Source: JBGSMX01 sp963790405 (GTDB lineage: Bacteria; Actinomycetota; Coriobacteriia; Anaerosomatales; JAGXFU01). From it: 64,000 nt of DNA. Position 1 is the stretch's first letter, and every line of letters starts with the position of its first letter. This document shows, in pieces, positions 36,220 to 44,619 of this stretch. The stretch spans positions 186,001-250,000 of the forward strand of contig CAWBOJ010000006.1 of NCBI GenBank assembly GCA_963790405.1. Direction: 5' to 3'. A program made the translations under genes and the position numbers. The notes under the pieces are model-generated. The model was not told where the DNA came from, did not search any database, and saw only the letters and a list, made by a program, of their open reading frames with translations.

Positions 36220-37490
36220 GCACACGCCGCAGGCGAGCGACCGCGAGCCAACTCCAGGCGACAGCCGTACGCTTCCCGAAAGAGTTCGTCTGGGGCTCGG
36301 GTTTCTCGGCACATCAGGTCGAGGGAGACAACGCCAACAGCGACTGGTGGGCGTTCGAGCAAGCGGGCAACATCGCGCGCGGTGAGAGTTCGGGTCGCGC
36401 GACGGATCACTATCACCGCTATGCCGAGGACTTCGCGCTGGCGGCTTCGCTTGGCCAGCAGGCGGTGAAGATCTCGGTCGAGTGGGCGCGCATCGAGCCC
36501 GAGCCCGGAGTGTTCGCACCCGCGGAGCTCGCGCACTACGCAGATGTCGTGCGGTGTGCGCGCGACAACGGAATCTCGCCGTACGTGACGTTCCACCACT
36601 TCACGAGCCCGGCGTGGCTCGAATCGCTCGGGTGTTGGGAGAGTGCCCAGACCCCGGAGCTGTTCGAGCGCTTCGTGCGTCTGGTCGCGGAGGAACTGGC
36701 ACCGTGGGTCGACACGTGGATCACCATCAACGAGCCGATGCTCGTCGCGGCGGCAGGCTACGTGTTCGGGCAGTGGCCACCGCAACGCCGAGGTTTGCGA
36801 CGGGGTCTGCGCGTCGCGCGCAACCTGGTGCGGGCACATCGGCTGGCCTACGACGCCATCCACGATGTCGTCGATGTCTGCCGAGTAGGTCCGGCCGTGA
36901 ACGTCACCGCACTCAAGCAGCCACCGGAAGCCTCGCTACGCGATCGGGTGCTCGACGGGCCGCTGGACTGGCTTGCGAACTACTACTTCATAGACCGCGT
37001 GCGCGACCGGTCGGATTTCATCGGCGTGCAGTATTACAGCCGGGCGACGGTGCAGCAGCTGCTTTCGGGCGATCCGATGGCGATCCCCAAGGGGATGCGC
37101 AAGCTGCCGCGCACGGACATGGGGTGGGAGATCTACCCCAAGGGCCTCTACTACACGGTCCGGGGAATGGCGAAGCGCTGTGGCCTGCCGATCATCGTCA
37201 CCGAGAACGGCATCGCCGATGCCGGGGACGCCAAGCGTGCCGGGTTCATCCGCGACCATCTCGTGTGGCTGCATCGTGCGATGGAAGAGGGCGCAGACGT
37301 GCGCGGCTACCTGCACTGGGCGCTCACGGACAACTTCGAGTGGGCCGAGGGGTTCGCTCCGCGGTTCGGGTTGATCGGCATCGACTACGACACGCTGGAG
37401 CGCACGGTGCGTCCGAGTGCGCGCTTCTACGAGCGCATCTGTCGAACCGGCGAGGTGCCGCTCGATTTCCCCGAGCCCTTCGAGGGCTGA
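36212..37490 (+). CDS. Glycoside hydrolase family 1 beta-glycosidase, with one frame break near 36270
   Basis: GH1 retaining beta-glycosidase. RFPKEFVWGSGFSAHQVEG marks the family start, YVTFHHFTSPAWL follows, the acid/base Glu is in TWITINEPM (codon 36732-36734) and the nucleophile Glu in IIVTENGIAD (codon 37203-37205). The frame containing these motifs has no start codon nearby. A GTG at 36212, overlapping the GNAT stop, opens a frame (MAEHTPQASDREPT) that joins the GH1 frame if one base is removed near 36265-36275; the total minus one is divisible by three (425 residues). Downstream of the GNAT gene and probably co-transcribed. Natural substrate not known. Confidence 0.88.
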
Positions 37491-37538
37491 ACCGTGATAG
37501 GCTGATGCGCGTTTAGGATGCGATAGGGGAGGTCTCGC

Positions 37539-37853
37539 GTGGACACGGTGTGGATGGTCTTGGGTGGTATCGCGGGCATAGCGCTTGGGCTTGGGGCCGG
37601 ATTCAAGATTGGCGAGCTCGTGCGAGGCAGGGCTTCGTGGATCTACTGGCTACTCAATGTCATCGCGCTGGTTCTGGGCGTATCGATCGCGTTGGCCGGT
37701 CTGGTGTTCGGCTTCGGATGGCTCGTAGGTGCGGCACTGGGATTCGAGGGCGGCGTACTCACCGGGCTGAAGTACGGCTTCGGCAGGAGTGTGGGGCTGT
37801 GGGCCGTTCACGATCGCTTGCAGGACACCGACAAGAATCTGCCGAGAGGGTAG
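37539..37853 (+). CDS. Small membrane protein, 104 aa
   Basis: Two to three hydrophobic, Gly-rich segments (about residues 5-22, 38-60 and 60-78) and a polar C terminus ending DTDKNLPRG. The GTG at 37539 has GGGGAGG 8 bases before it. I do not recognise a family. It follows the GH1 gene by 48 bases on the same strand. Confidence 0.6.
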   Translation: MDTVWMVLGGIAGIALGLGAGFKIGELVRGRASWIYWLLNVIALVLGVSIALAGLVFGFGWLVGAALGFEGGVLTGLKYGFGRSVGLWAVHDRLQDTDKNLPRG

Positions 37854-37955
37854 GCGGCGTTCATTCGACCCGCACCCGGCGTTCATCCCATCTTCAAACC
37901 TTCAGACGACACTTCTGTGTATACGTTCGATCGGAATGACAACGGAGGTGTCGCA

Positions 37956-38524
37956 ATGAAAAGAGGAAAGTCCATCACATTGGTGGCGATGGGTCTTGTC
38001 GCCGGACTGGTTCTTGGCTCGCTCAGCATAGCCTCGGCCGCTCCCGCAACGGATCCCGCGACCAACGAGCCCCTGGGCGTCGGAGCCCGTATCGGCTGGG
38101 CCGTTCGTGACGCAGGTGCTCGCATGAGCGATATCGTCGCCGAGCTGACCGGGCTGGATGCCGACGCGGTGCACGACCGTCGCGTCGACGGCGAGTCGGT
38201 TGCGGATATCGCCGAGTCCGAGGGCGTCAGCGCCGACACGGTCGTTGACGAGGCACTTGCTGCTCGCGAGACGATTCTTGCCGAGAAGGTCGCGACGGCA
38301 CGATCGACCAGGCGACAGCTGATCTGATGCTGGAGCGCATGACCGACCGGGTTGCCGAGCGTGTCGAGTCCACCGAGATCGGTGGCAACGGCAACGGTTG
38401 CGGCGGCGGTAGCTGCGGCGGCGGCCAGGGTGCCGGTGCGGCCGGCGGTCGCGGCATGGGTGGCCAAGGTGGCGGCGGTCAGGGTGGCGCTGGTCTGCAG
38501 GACGGTAGCTGCGTGACCGAGTAG
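37956..38524 (+). CDS. Secreted Gly/Cys-containing small protein, frame broken near 38292
   Basis: ATG at 37956 with GGAGG 8 bases upstream. A signal peptide (MKRGKSITLVAMGL with a hydrophobic core and ASAAPA cleavage region near residue 28) is followed by a helical domain (about 40-125; SDIVAELTGLDADAVHDRR, with a repeated VADIAESEGV pattern as in helix-turn repeats). A Gly-rich tail with CGGGSCGGG and a final DGSC comes last. One base is missing near 38292; adding it joins KVADGTIDQATADLM and gives 189 residues. A second, N-terminally truncated copy of the 3' end lies at 40855-41081. A hairpin follows the stop. Confidence 0.65.
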
Positions 38525-38594
38525 TCCCAACTTGCTAGAAACGCGCACTACGCGCGAGGCGACGGGCGGTCCCAAAAGGGGCCGCCCGTTCGTG
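38288..38594 (+). repeat. Direct repeat copy A: 3' end of the secreted-protein gene plus hairpin
   Basis: This segment is closely similar to 40855-41154, starting at ADGTxxQATADLML and running through the Gly-rich tail, the stop, and the following GC-rich hairpin. The two copies are in the same orientation, 2.6 kb apart, and enclose the CW_binding_2 gene on the opposite strand. Confidence 0.8.
38564..38587 (+). terminator. Hairpin after the secreted-protein gene
   Basis: GGGCGGTCCC (38564-38573) pairs with GGGGCCGCCC (38578-38587) with one G-U pair and an AAAA loop. It lies about 40 bases after the stop at 38524. The T tract is poor (GTTCG), so it may be a factor-assisted terminator. The related hairpin at 41123-41148 follows copy B. 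Confidence 0.55.
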
Positions 38595-38707
38595 GTTCGG
38601 GACGACGAGCGCGTAGGGCAGTGCACGCCGACAGTCGAGACGGTGATCCGCGACGCCGGGGACAGGCGGTCTCGGGCGCTCAGATCCCGGGTATGGTGCT
38701 CGATATC

Positions 38708-40789
38708 CTAGTAGCTCCCGAGTATCTGCTCGTAGACATCGTCGGACAGCACGTCGGCCCCGCCTACGAAGATGACCTCACTCGTGTCCCACTGGTGGTC
38801 GGACGTGTACTGACGGATCGCCGAGGGCAGGCTGGTCCCCTTGGACAGGAGTAGCGGATACGGGGACAGGCCGAGAAGCCCGCTCACGCTGAGGGCATCG
38901 GGGAAGTTCTCTCCCGTGGCCACGACGAGCAGATCCATACGCGCGCCGTTGGCCTCGCCCCACTCTGCGATCGCTCGTGCGGTCGCATAGCGATCGGTGC
39001 CGGCCAATCGAGTCGGGGAGGGCAGCTTGCCGACCACGTTCGCGTCGACCACCGCTGCCCCACCGAGCACGTAGGTCTTGGTGATGCCGAGGTCCGTCAG
39101 TGCCGAGCTGGTTGCGGAGGGCAGTTCGCCCTGTCGTGTCAGGAGGATGGGCGTCTGCCACCTGCCTCCGAACGGGCCCGCTGCGAGCGCGTCGGGGAAG
39201 TTGAGACCAGTGGCCACGAATGCCTTGGTGATGTCCGTGGCCGGGTCGAGCTTCTCCATCTCCCGGGCTACGGCAGCGGCCGTTCCGTAGCGGTCGGAGC
39301 CAGCGAGCCTGACGATCTTCGTGATGCCGGCGGACCGGAGGTCCTTCTCGACGTTCGCGGACACCGCGGCGGTACCGCCAAGGATGTATGCCTTGGTTGC
39401 ACCCAGACGTTTGACCTCCTGAGAAACGACGTAGGGAAGCCCGTCGCGCTTGGTAAGCAGGAGTCGGCCGGCCATGCTCGCAAGCGGTCCCCCTGCGAGG
39501 GCGTCGGGGAAGTTCTCGCCCGTTGCGATGACCACCGTGTCGGACAGGAAGCCCATTGCCTTGGAGACTTCGACGGCCGTGCCGTAACGGGTGTCGCCAG
39601 CCCAACGCGTGAACAGCGGCTCGCTGAGATTCGCGTAGATGTCGATCTTGTCCCCCGCGCCGACCGCGAGCTCGGAGCGGTAGTCGTTGTTCAGCTGGAA
39701 TCCGCAGATCTCTGTCGCATTCGCAGCGGTCGACAGCGTGTAGTCCGACCTGGTGAGCGCGCCGTCCTTGTTGCTGAAGAACGCTACCCTGTCCTTGACT
39801 TCGGAGAGCACGGCGATGTCGGTACGATCCGCCGTGTCCCACACACCCCACGCCATGTCGCGCGGTTCCCATTCGAAGCCCACGCTGTAGGTGGTGCTCT
39901 TCCAGTTATCACTCCACGAACCCGACAGTATGGTGCCGATCGTTCCATCGGCGGGGTTGCTCACGATCATGTCTTGCGGCAGCTGGTTGTTGTCTATGAA
40001 TCCCTCAAGTATGTCCCAGGGGCCGGTTCCGGTGCCGAGCGTGTTCACGTACACGTAGGTGCCTCCGGGTTGGCCCATATAGAGGGCCACACCCGTGCTC
40101 GTGGACTGCGTGATTGCGATGTCCTCGTAGAAGTCGTTGCCGGCGAACGTCCCGACCGCGACGCCGCGCGCTCCTGTCGCTCCGAGCGGCAGGAAGCCGG
40201 TGGAGTTGATAACGCCTCCGGGCGTACCGCCCAGGAGGATGGCCCGCGCCTGATTCTGTACGGGAATGCTCACGACGATGTCGGCGACGGGACCGGTGCC
40301 CATCCGGACGACTTTGACCTCGGCAGGGTCGTTCGCGGCCCCGCCGAGCGAGTACTGGAAGGGAGGCCGGCCCGCGTCGATCGTGCCGTCGCCCTTTCCG
40401 AAGTACACGCGCACGTAGCCGTCGCCCTCACCCGTGAGGACGTCTTGCTTCCCGTCACCATCTATGTCCCAGACGTCCATACAAAGAGGCTCCGAGACCG
40501 TCGGGAACTGCGAGGGCGTTTGCAGCGCGCCGTCTTCGATCTGGTAGATGACGATCCGGTTCGTGCCCGCAGCGATTGCGACCAGACTACCGCTCCAGTC
40601 ACCGGTCATGTCGGCGTTCACTATGTCGCGGACCGTCGCCGTGCCTGGCAGGTCGAGCGTCGAATGCTTCTCGAAGTGGATCGGTGCCGTGGCCGCAGAC
40701 ACCCCTGCGGGCGTCGCACCAAACAAGGACGCCGAGAGAACCAGGACCAACAGAGTCCTGAGCCCCGTCGATCGGCGAGATGCGTTCAT
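38708..40789 (-). CDS. Surface protein with FG-GAP/VCBS-like repeats and three cell-wall-binding repeat 2 domains
   Basis: A 693-residue secreted protein. ATG at 40789 after AAGGAGGG; signal peptide LRTLLVLVLSASLFGATPAG. Residues about 35-385 form a propeller-like repeat region (WDIDGDGKQDVLTGEGDGYVRV and similar lines, typical of FG-GAP/VCBS). The last 300 residues hold three CW_binding_2 units, each with RWAGDTRYGTA/RLAGSDRYGTA/RLAGTDRYATA, a VIATGENFPDALA-type line and a YILGGTAAVS-type line. These domains attach proteins non-covalently to the cell wall. No sorting motif. The gene lies between two direct copies of a neighbouring gene's 3' end. Confidence 0.92.
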   Translation of the reverse strand: MNASRRSTGLRTLLVLVLSASLFGATPAGVSAATAPIHFEKHSTLDLPGTATVRDIVNADMTGDWSGSLVAIAAGTNRIVIYQIEDGALQTPSQFPTVSEPLCMDVWDIDGDGKQDVLTGEGDGYVRVYFGKGDGTIDAGRPPFQYSLGGAANDPAEVKVVRMGTGPVADIVVSIPVQNQARAILLGGTPGGVINSTGFLPLGATGARGVAVGTFAGNDFYEDIAITQSTSTGVALYMGQPGGTYVYVNTLGTGTGPWDILEGFIDNNQLPQDMIVSNPADGTIGTILSGSWSDNWKSTTYSVGFEWEPRDMAWGVWDTADRTDIAVLSEVKDRVAFFSNKDGALTRSDYTLSTAANATEICGFQLNNDYRSELAVGAGDKIDIYANLSEPLFTRWAGDTRYGTAVEVSKAMGFLSDTVVIATGENFPDALAGGPLASMAGRLLLTKRDGLPYVVSQEVKRLGATKAYILGGTAAVSANVEKDLRSAGITKIVRLAGSDRYGTAAAVAREMEKLDPATDITKAFVATGLNFPDALAAGPFGGRWQTPILLTRQGELPSATSSALTDLGITKTYVLGGAAVVDANVVGKLPSPTRLAGTDRYATARAIAEWGEANGARMDLLVVATGENFPDALSVSGLLGLSPYPLLLSKGTSLPSAIRQYTSDHQWDTSEVIFVGGADVLSDDVYEQILGSY

Positions 40790-40854
40790 GGTCCCTCCTT
40801 GGCCGGCGATGCCGCCCCTGAGGCATCTGAAGCCCAATCATACATCGCTGATGG

Positions 40855-41081
40855 CACGACCAACCAATGCCACAGCCGACCTGATGTTGGACCGCATGAC
40901 CGACCGGGTGACCGAGCGCGGTGACTCCACCAATATCGCTGGCAACGGCTACGGTTGCGGCGGCGGTGGCTGCGGTGGCGGTCAGGGCGCCGGTGCAGTG
41001 GCAGCCGTGGCATGGGTGGCCAGAGCTTCAGCGGGTCGGGGTGGCGCTGGTCTGCACGATGGTAGCTGTCTGGCCGAGTAG
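40855..41081 (+). pseudogene. Truncated copy of the secreted Gly/Cys protein gene (C-terminal ~75 residues)
   Basis: With one inserted base ignored near 40868, the frame reads ADGTTNQATADLMLDRMTDRV, then a Gly-rich tail with CGGGGCGGG and a terminal DGSCLAE, matching the end of the protein at 37956-38524. No start codon, ribosome site or signal peptide accompanies it: upstream is directly the start region of the opposite-strand CW-binding gene. It is most simply a remnant. Confidence 0.65.
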
Positions 41082-41122
41082 TCACGACACGACTTGCGCG
41101 ACGCGCCTCATGCGCGCAACGA

Positions 41123-41148
41123 CGGGCAGTCCCGAAACGGGTCGCCCG
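41123..41148 (+). terminator. Hairpin after the truncated copy
   Basis: CGGGC...CCCG at 41123-41134 pairs imperfectly with CGGG...GCCCG at 41138-41148 around a short A-rich loop. It is the counterpart of the hairpin at 38564-38587. There is little T tract. Confidence 0.35.
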
Positions 41149-41183
41149 TTCGCGGTTGTGGCACACTGTTTGGGAGGGGTTAT

Positions 41184-41273
41184 GCAGACTGCATATCGTG
41201 TACGTGGCGTGCTGGATCTTGGGGCATACACAGAAGCAATCAGCTGCGTTCTCGCAGTTACGCAGACTGCATA
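41184..41273 (+). repeat. Two direct GCAGACTGCATA repeats just before the first cassette boundary
   Basis: GCAGACTGCATA occurs at 41184-41195 and 41262-41273. The first copy is part of a palindrome, TATGCAG-A-CTGCATA. Eight bases after the second copy is GTTAGAA (41281), the first boundary of the cassette array. Direct repeats beside a recombination point are reminiscent of attI sites or of a divergent attC, but no RYYYAAC box was found at the expected place. Confidence 0.4.
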
Positions 41274-41281
41274 GTCAGACG

Positions 41282-41842
41282 TTAGAAACATGCGCTGCGC
41301 GCGTTACGCACCCCGAGCCTCCTACCGATGCCGGTCCGCTGTCTCCGTCGTCCCCAGGTCCGTGAGCGTTGCGCCGTTTGGCGGCCGTGACCAGTGGGGT
41401 CAGGAGCCGGCAAGGGTTAGGTTGGGACGAGTCGTCACACTTGCGTCACGGGGCTGCGCAAGGGTCCGGGGCCGACGTCGAAGACGGCGGACACGGACCC
41501 GCGGCGCAGCCCTTTGGCTTTCTGTAGGCCACAAGCAACCGTCACGTTGCTGGTACATGGGGATCGCAGGTGAGGGCCCGCAAGAAGGAAGCGGCGGACG
41601 GGGGCGGACGGTCCGAAGCGCAGTTCTGCAGCCGGGGAAGACGCGCGGCGAGCGCCGCAGAAGCGCGAGCCAAGCGTCGAGGGGTCCCCGGCGAAGCCTG
41701 TTTGAGCAGCGGGCCGTTCGCCTCCCGGCCAGCCGCCTCGATCCGGGCGAGGGTCAGGCAGTTTCTAACCCGCGCTTCCACTCGACTCGCGCGTGGTTGT
41801 CGCATAATGGGAGCGCAAGCTCGCGAGTGAAGCGCAGAGACG
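41282..41842 (+). other. Cassette 1, ORF-poor, GC-rich
   Basis: The first cassette is bounded by GTTAGAA (41281-41287) and attC1. No open frame in it has a convincing ribosome site and product; the frames present are Arg-rich shadows. It holds several perfect short inverted repeats, including AGCAAC-CGTCAC-GTTGCT near 41530 and the nested structure at 41631-41692. It may encode an RNA or be an ORF-less cassette. Confidence 0.5.
41631..41692 (+). ncRNA. Candidate structured RNA in cassette 1
   Basis: Three nested or adjacent perfect stems: GCCGGGGA (41631-41638) with TCCCCGGC (41685-41692), GACGC (41640-41644) with GCGTC (41674-41678), and inside these GCGGC-GAGC-GCCGC (41645-41658). The last leaves a purine-rich single-stranded stretch. 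In GC-rich DNA some pairing is expected by chance, but an 8+5+5 arrangement without mismatches in 62 bases is notable. Transcription is not shown. Confidence 0.3.
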
Positions 41843-41848
41843 TTCGAC
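41763..41848 (+). repeat. attC1 (integron cassette recombination site, 86 bp)
   Basis: R'' TTCTAAC at 41763-41769 and R' GTTCGAC at 41842-41848. L'' CGCTTCCACTCG and L' CGAGTGAAGCG pair except for one extra C in the 5' arm, the extrahelical base used by integron integrases for strand choice. The central part shares GCATAATGGGAGCGCAAGC with attC2 and attC4. Confidence 0.8.
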
Positions 41849-41985
41849 AGAGCCGGGACGACTCGTCTCGACACTCCGGACCATGGAGCACGTCACTCGG
41901 GAACTCCTGCAACCACTGTGACTTCGCAGGCCCCTTCTGCGTCATTCGCATAGCAGGGTTGTTCTCGGCTGAAGCAGGAGTACGC

Positions 41986-42516
41986 ATGGATGCGGAGCGT
42001 TTCGAGGAGCTGTGGGATCAGCACAACCGCTCGGTGTTTCGCTACTGTGCCTTCTCACTCGGTTCGCGGGAAGACGCCGAGGATGCCGCGGCCGAGACCT
42101 TCTCCCGTCTGATTCGTTCCGGCGATCGCGTGCGACCCGACAGACTCGAGGCGTGGATCTTCACGGTGGCGCGCAATCTATGCGCCAGCCAGCACCGCAT
42201 GCGCAATCGTTCGAGCGGGCTCCTCGGCAAGTTGAGTGCGCAGGGCCAACGATTGGCGCCCGATCCGGCCGAGAAGTGGCAGGAACCCGAGATCTGGCAC
42301 GAGCTCAGGTGCCTCAACGAGCGAGCGCGACTGGTCGTCTACCTGCGTGTTGCCGAGGATCGGCCATTTGCGGACATCGGGCGAGCGACAGGCACGTCCC
42401 AAAGCGCCGCCAAGATGACGTACTACCGAGCCATAGACAAGCTCCGGCACACGATGCTCGCCGACGGGTCTTCGAACGTCCCCGTGTCGATCGGAGGTGT
42501 CAGCGATGTCGACTGA
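41986..42516 (+). CDS. ECF-type RNA polymerase sigma factor (cassette 2)
   Basis: A 176-residue sigma-70 family protein of the extracytoplasmic-function type. Region 2 spans about 5-75 (FEELWDQHNRSVFRYCAFSLGSREDAEDAAAETF is interrupted only by normal positions; the DAEDAAAETF helix contacts the -10 element). Region 4 spans about 110-160 (ARLVVYLRVAEDRPFADIGRATG, a helix-turn-helix). The ATG at 41986 has AGGAG 7 bases upstream; the open frame continues back to 41290 through attC1 but is not coding there. The next gene overlaps its end by 11 bases and is the probable membrane partner. Confidence 0.9.
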   Translation: MDAERFEELWDQHNRSVFRYCAFSLGSREDAEDAAAETFSRLIRSGDRVRPDRLEAWIFTVARNLCASQHRMRNRSSGLLGKLSAQGQRLAPDPAEKWQEPEIWHELRCLNERARLVVYLRVAEDRPFADIGRATGTSQSAAKMTYYRAIDKLRHTMLADGSSNVPVSIGGVSDVD

Positions 42517-43909
42517 TGAGCGATCCACCCACGTGAAGGTGATCGAGTCCCGGTTGCATTCTGTGATGCCGCCCGAGCCCACAGATTCGGAGCTTGTCAC
42601 GGTCCGCACGAAGATGACTGTCACCCGTCCGAACAGGCGGCGCGTGGTAGGCCGTGTGGCCAGCATTGCGCTGGCCGTGGTCCTATTGCTCCTCGCCGCT
42701 GCCCTCTATGGCCGCGGGCCCAGCGAGTCCGCCTTCGCGTATGAGGCTGCGGCGAATGCGCTGCTCGCTCAAGATGGGGTGCTGCATGTTGTCGTGGTTC
42801 AGATTCCACTCGAGTCGGATCCGACGCCGATCGAAGTCATCGTCACCCCACCTGAGGGCACGGTATCGTCGTATGCAGAGGAGTTTTGGCTGGACTCAAG
42901 CGGGGAGCGCGTGCGCCAAGAACACAGCCATCCAGTCAATCCCGAGGAGTGGTCCCGATCCACGTTGATCACAGCGGACGGCTACACGACGGCACTTCAC
43001 GAGACGTTCAACGCGGCGGGTGCCCAGAGTTCCGAGCTGGTACGGATTCCCGGGCGGGAATACGACGACCCGACTGCCGTGCCCGCATGGATCGAGCAGC
43101 TCGCCGATGAGGTTCGAGTCGGCAACTGCGGCGTTTCGGAGGAGACGACGGGCGGCGTGTCCGTCTGGCGCATCTCCTGGGACCACAGTGGAGTGGACCG
43201 TCACACGGGAGCGGACTACGAGCTTCACACGGAGACGGTGGTTCGGCAATCGGACTATCGGCCGCTCACCATCGACTACACGTTCGCGACTGACGCGAAT
43301 GTGTGGGATCCAGGTCTGTCAGCGCGGTTTGAGGTCCGCGAGTGGGAAATGATCGAGTACGAGGATGTTCCACCCGAGCTGTTCGATCCAAGTCAGCTAC
43401 AGGTTGACGACAACGCAGACGACCCCGCAGAGACCGGGTCGAACCAGATTCAGTTCCTGGCCGACGACCCGCAGCTGTTCGAGTTCTCGGAGTTCCCTGT
43501 CTGGTATCTGGGAGACGACGGTAGTTTCGGTCGCGTCGTGGGGGCGGAGCACAACACGGTCGGCGAGAGCGATCGTCAATTTGCACCCGCCATCTTGTAC
43601 CAGGGGGCTTTCACGTTCGTCTATGACCTCGAAGTGATAGTGGGGGCGGGTGCCACCATCACGCCGATGGATGGCTACACCGTCACGACATACGCCGAGA
43701 CGAACCCGGCGGCAGCGGACGCATGGTGGGCAGAGACGACGGGTTGGGGGAACTGCACCGCCGGTAGCTTCGACGGCGTGGACTACCGGATGTGTGCGGA
43801 CTCCGACCGGGCGATGATCCTCGTCATCATGGAGGGGTACCCTGTCGTCATCACTGCTCGCGATGAGACGTCGGTACTCACCGCTCTGGGGGCGCTGCAA
43901 TCCCTGTAG
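42506..43909 (+). CDS. Membrane-anchored partner of the cassette-2 sigma factor (putative anti-sigma/sensor)
   Basis: A 467-residue protein. The first ~45 residues are cytoplasmic; a single transmembrane helix (about 51-68, SIALAVVLLLLAAALYG) is followed by a large extracellular domain of about 395 residues, acidic and Trp/Tyr-rich with two Cys near the middle and two at the end. The orientation and the overlap with an ECF sigma gene are those of an anti-sigma factor, though the N-terminal domain does not show a zinc-binding HxxxCxxC motif. Start at ATG 42506, 8 bases after GGAGG. No family recognised. Confidence 0.7.
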   Translation: MSTDERSTHVKVIESRLHSVMPPEPTDSELVTVRTKMTVTRPNRRRVVGRVASIALAVVLLLLAAALYGRGPSESAFAYEAAANALLAQDGVLHVVVVQIPLESDPTPIEVIVTPPEGTVSSYAEEFWLDSSGERVRQEHSHPVNPEEWSRSTLITADGYTTALHETFNAAGAQSSELVRIPGREYDDPTAVPAWIEQLADEVRVGNCGVSEETTGGVSVWRISWDHSGVDRHTGADYELHTETVVRQSDYRPLTIDYTFATDANVWDPGLSARFEVREWEMIEYEDVPPELFDPSQLQVDDNADDPAETGSNQIQFLADDPQLFEFSEFPVWYLGDDGSFGRVVGAEHNTVGESDRQFAPAILYQGAFTFVYDLEVIVGAGATITPMDGYTVTTYAETNPAAADAWWAETTGWGNCTAGSFDGVDYRMCADSDRAMILVIMEGYPVVITARDETSVLTALGALQSL

Positions 43910-43956
43910 GCTACCGCTGGGCAATGGACGTGCTCTTGGCGCTCAGCAGTCGGCCT

Positions 43957-44042
43957 GTCGAACCCGCGCTTCCACCAGACGCGCGCATGGTTGACGCATA
44001 ATGGGAGCGCAAGCGCGCTGGTGAAGCGCAAACACGTTCGAT
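43957..44042 (+). repeat. attC2 (86 bp)
   Basis: R'' GTCGAAC (43957-43963) and R' GTTCGAT (44036-44042). L'' CGCTTCCACCAG against L' CTGGTGAAGCG leaves one extra C in the 5' arm. R'' is the exact reverse complement of GTTCGAC at 41842, the start of the same cassette. Confidence 0.85.
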
Positions 44043-44145
44043 GGGCTCAATCCTGTACCCTCTGGCCCGCTGCACTGCGTCTTATGACTGAGTTCGCGGC
44101 TCTTTGGACGGCGCAGACGTAGGTCGAGACTCGATTGGGGACACC

Positions 44146-44619
44146 GTGTGGCAAGAGCTCTTCGAGCTGGCATACCGCTACCTGCGTGGGCGGGGCGCCA
44201 CCCATGCTGACGCAGAGGATCTGGCTCAAGAGACTCTGGTTTCTACGTTCGAACACCTTGACGGCATTGATGCCGGACGACTTCGGGCATGGGTCTGCGT
44301 AGTCGCACGCAACAAGCACATCGACGCGATTCGACAACGGCAGTCCAGACAGGAATGCAGTGAGTGCGTCGACCCGATCGATTCGGTTGGCGATCCCCTA
44401 CGCGAGGTACTGCGCTCCGATGACCGTGCTGCCGTGACCAGGCTGCTGGAATCGCTGCCTCCAGACGATCAGCGTCTGCTTCAACTCAAGTACGTCGACG
44501 AGCGTACGGTCCCCGAGATCGCGACCGAACTAGGTAGGTCGGTCAACACAGTCAAGGTGGGGCTCTTTCGCGCGCGGAAGCGTGCGCGAGGCGAGGCCCG
44601 GAGAGGTGGGTTGTCATGA
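44146..44619 (+). CDS. ECF-type RNA polymerase sigma factor (cassette 3)
   Basis: A 157-residue sigma-70 family protein, only distantly like the one in cassette 2. Region 2 (ELFELAYRYLRGRGATHADAEDLAQET, about 4-60) and region 4 (about 100-150, SLPPDDQRLLQLKYVDERTVPEIATELGRS, with the helix-turn-helix and a NTVKVGLFRARKRAR tail) are clear. The GTG at 44146 follows GGGGA closely; an in-frame TTG at 44104 would overlap the cassette start. The stop overlaps the downstream sigma-regulator gene as ATGA. Confidence 0.9.
   Translation: MWQELFELAYRYLRGRGATHADAEDLAQETLVSTFEHLDGIDAGRLRAWVCVVARNKHIDAIRQRQSRQECSECVDPIDSVGDPLREVLRSDDRAAVTRLLESLPPDDQRLLQLKYVDERTVPEIATELGRSVNTVKVGLFRARKRARGEARRGGLS

Larger units (their letters stand above)
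40855..41154 (+). repeat. Direct repeat copy B
   Basis: Counterpart of 38288-38594. It keeps the order of coding tail, stop codon and GC-rich hairpin but lacks the signal-peptide and helical-domain part of the gene. Divergence between copies (many synonymous changes, reshaped Gly tail) shows that the duplication is not recent. Confidence 0.75.

Noticed and set aside
41290..41985. Long N-terminal extension of the cassette-2 sigma factor frame
   Set aside because: It runs through attC1 and is Arg-rich shadow sequence; ATG 41986 has a ribosome site and starts at region 2.
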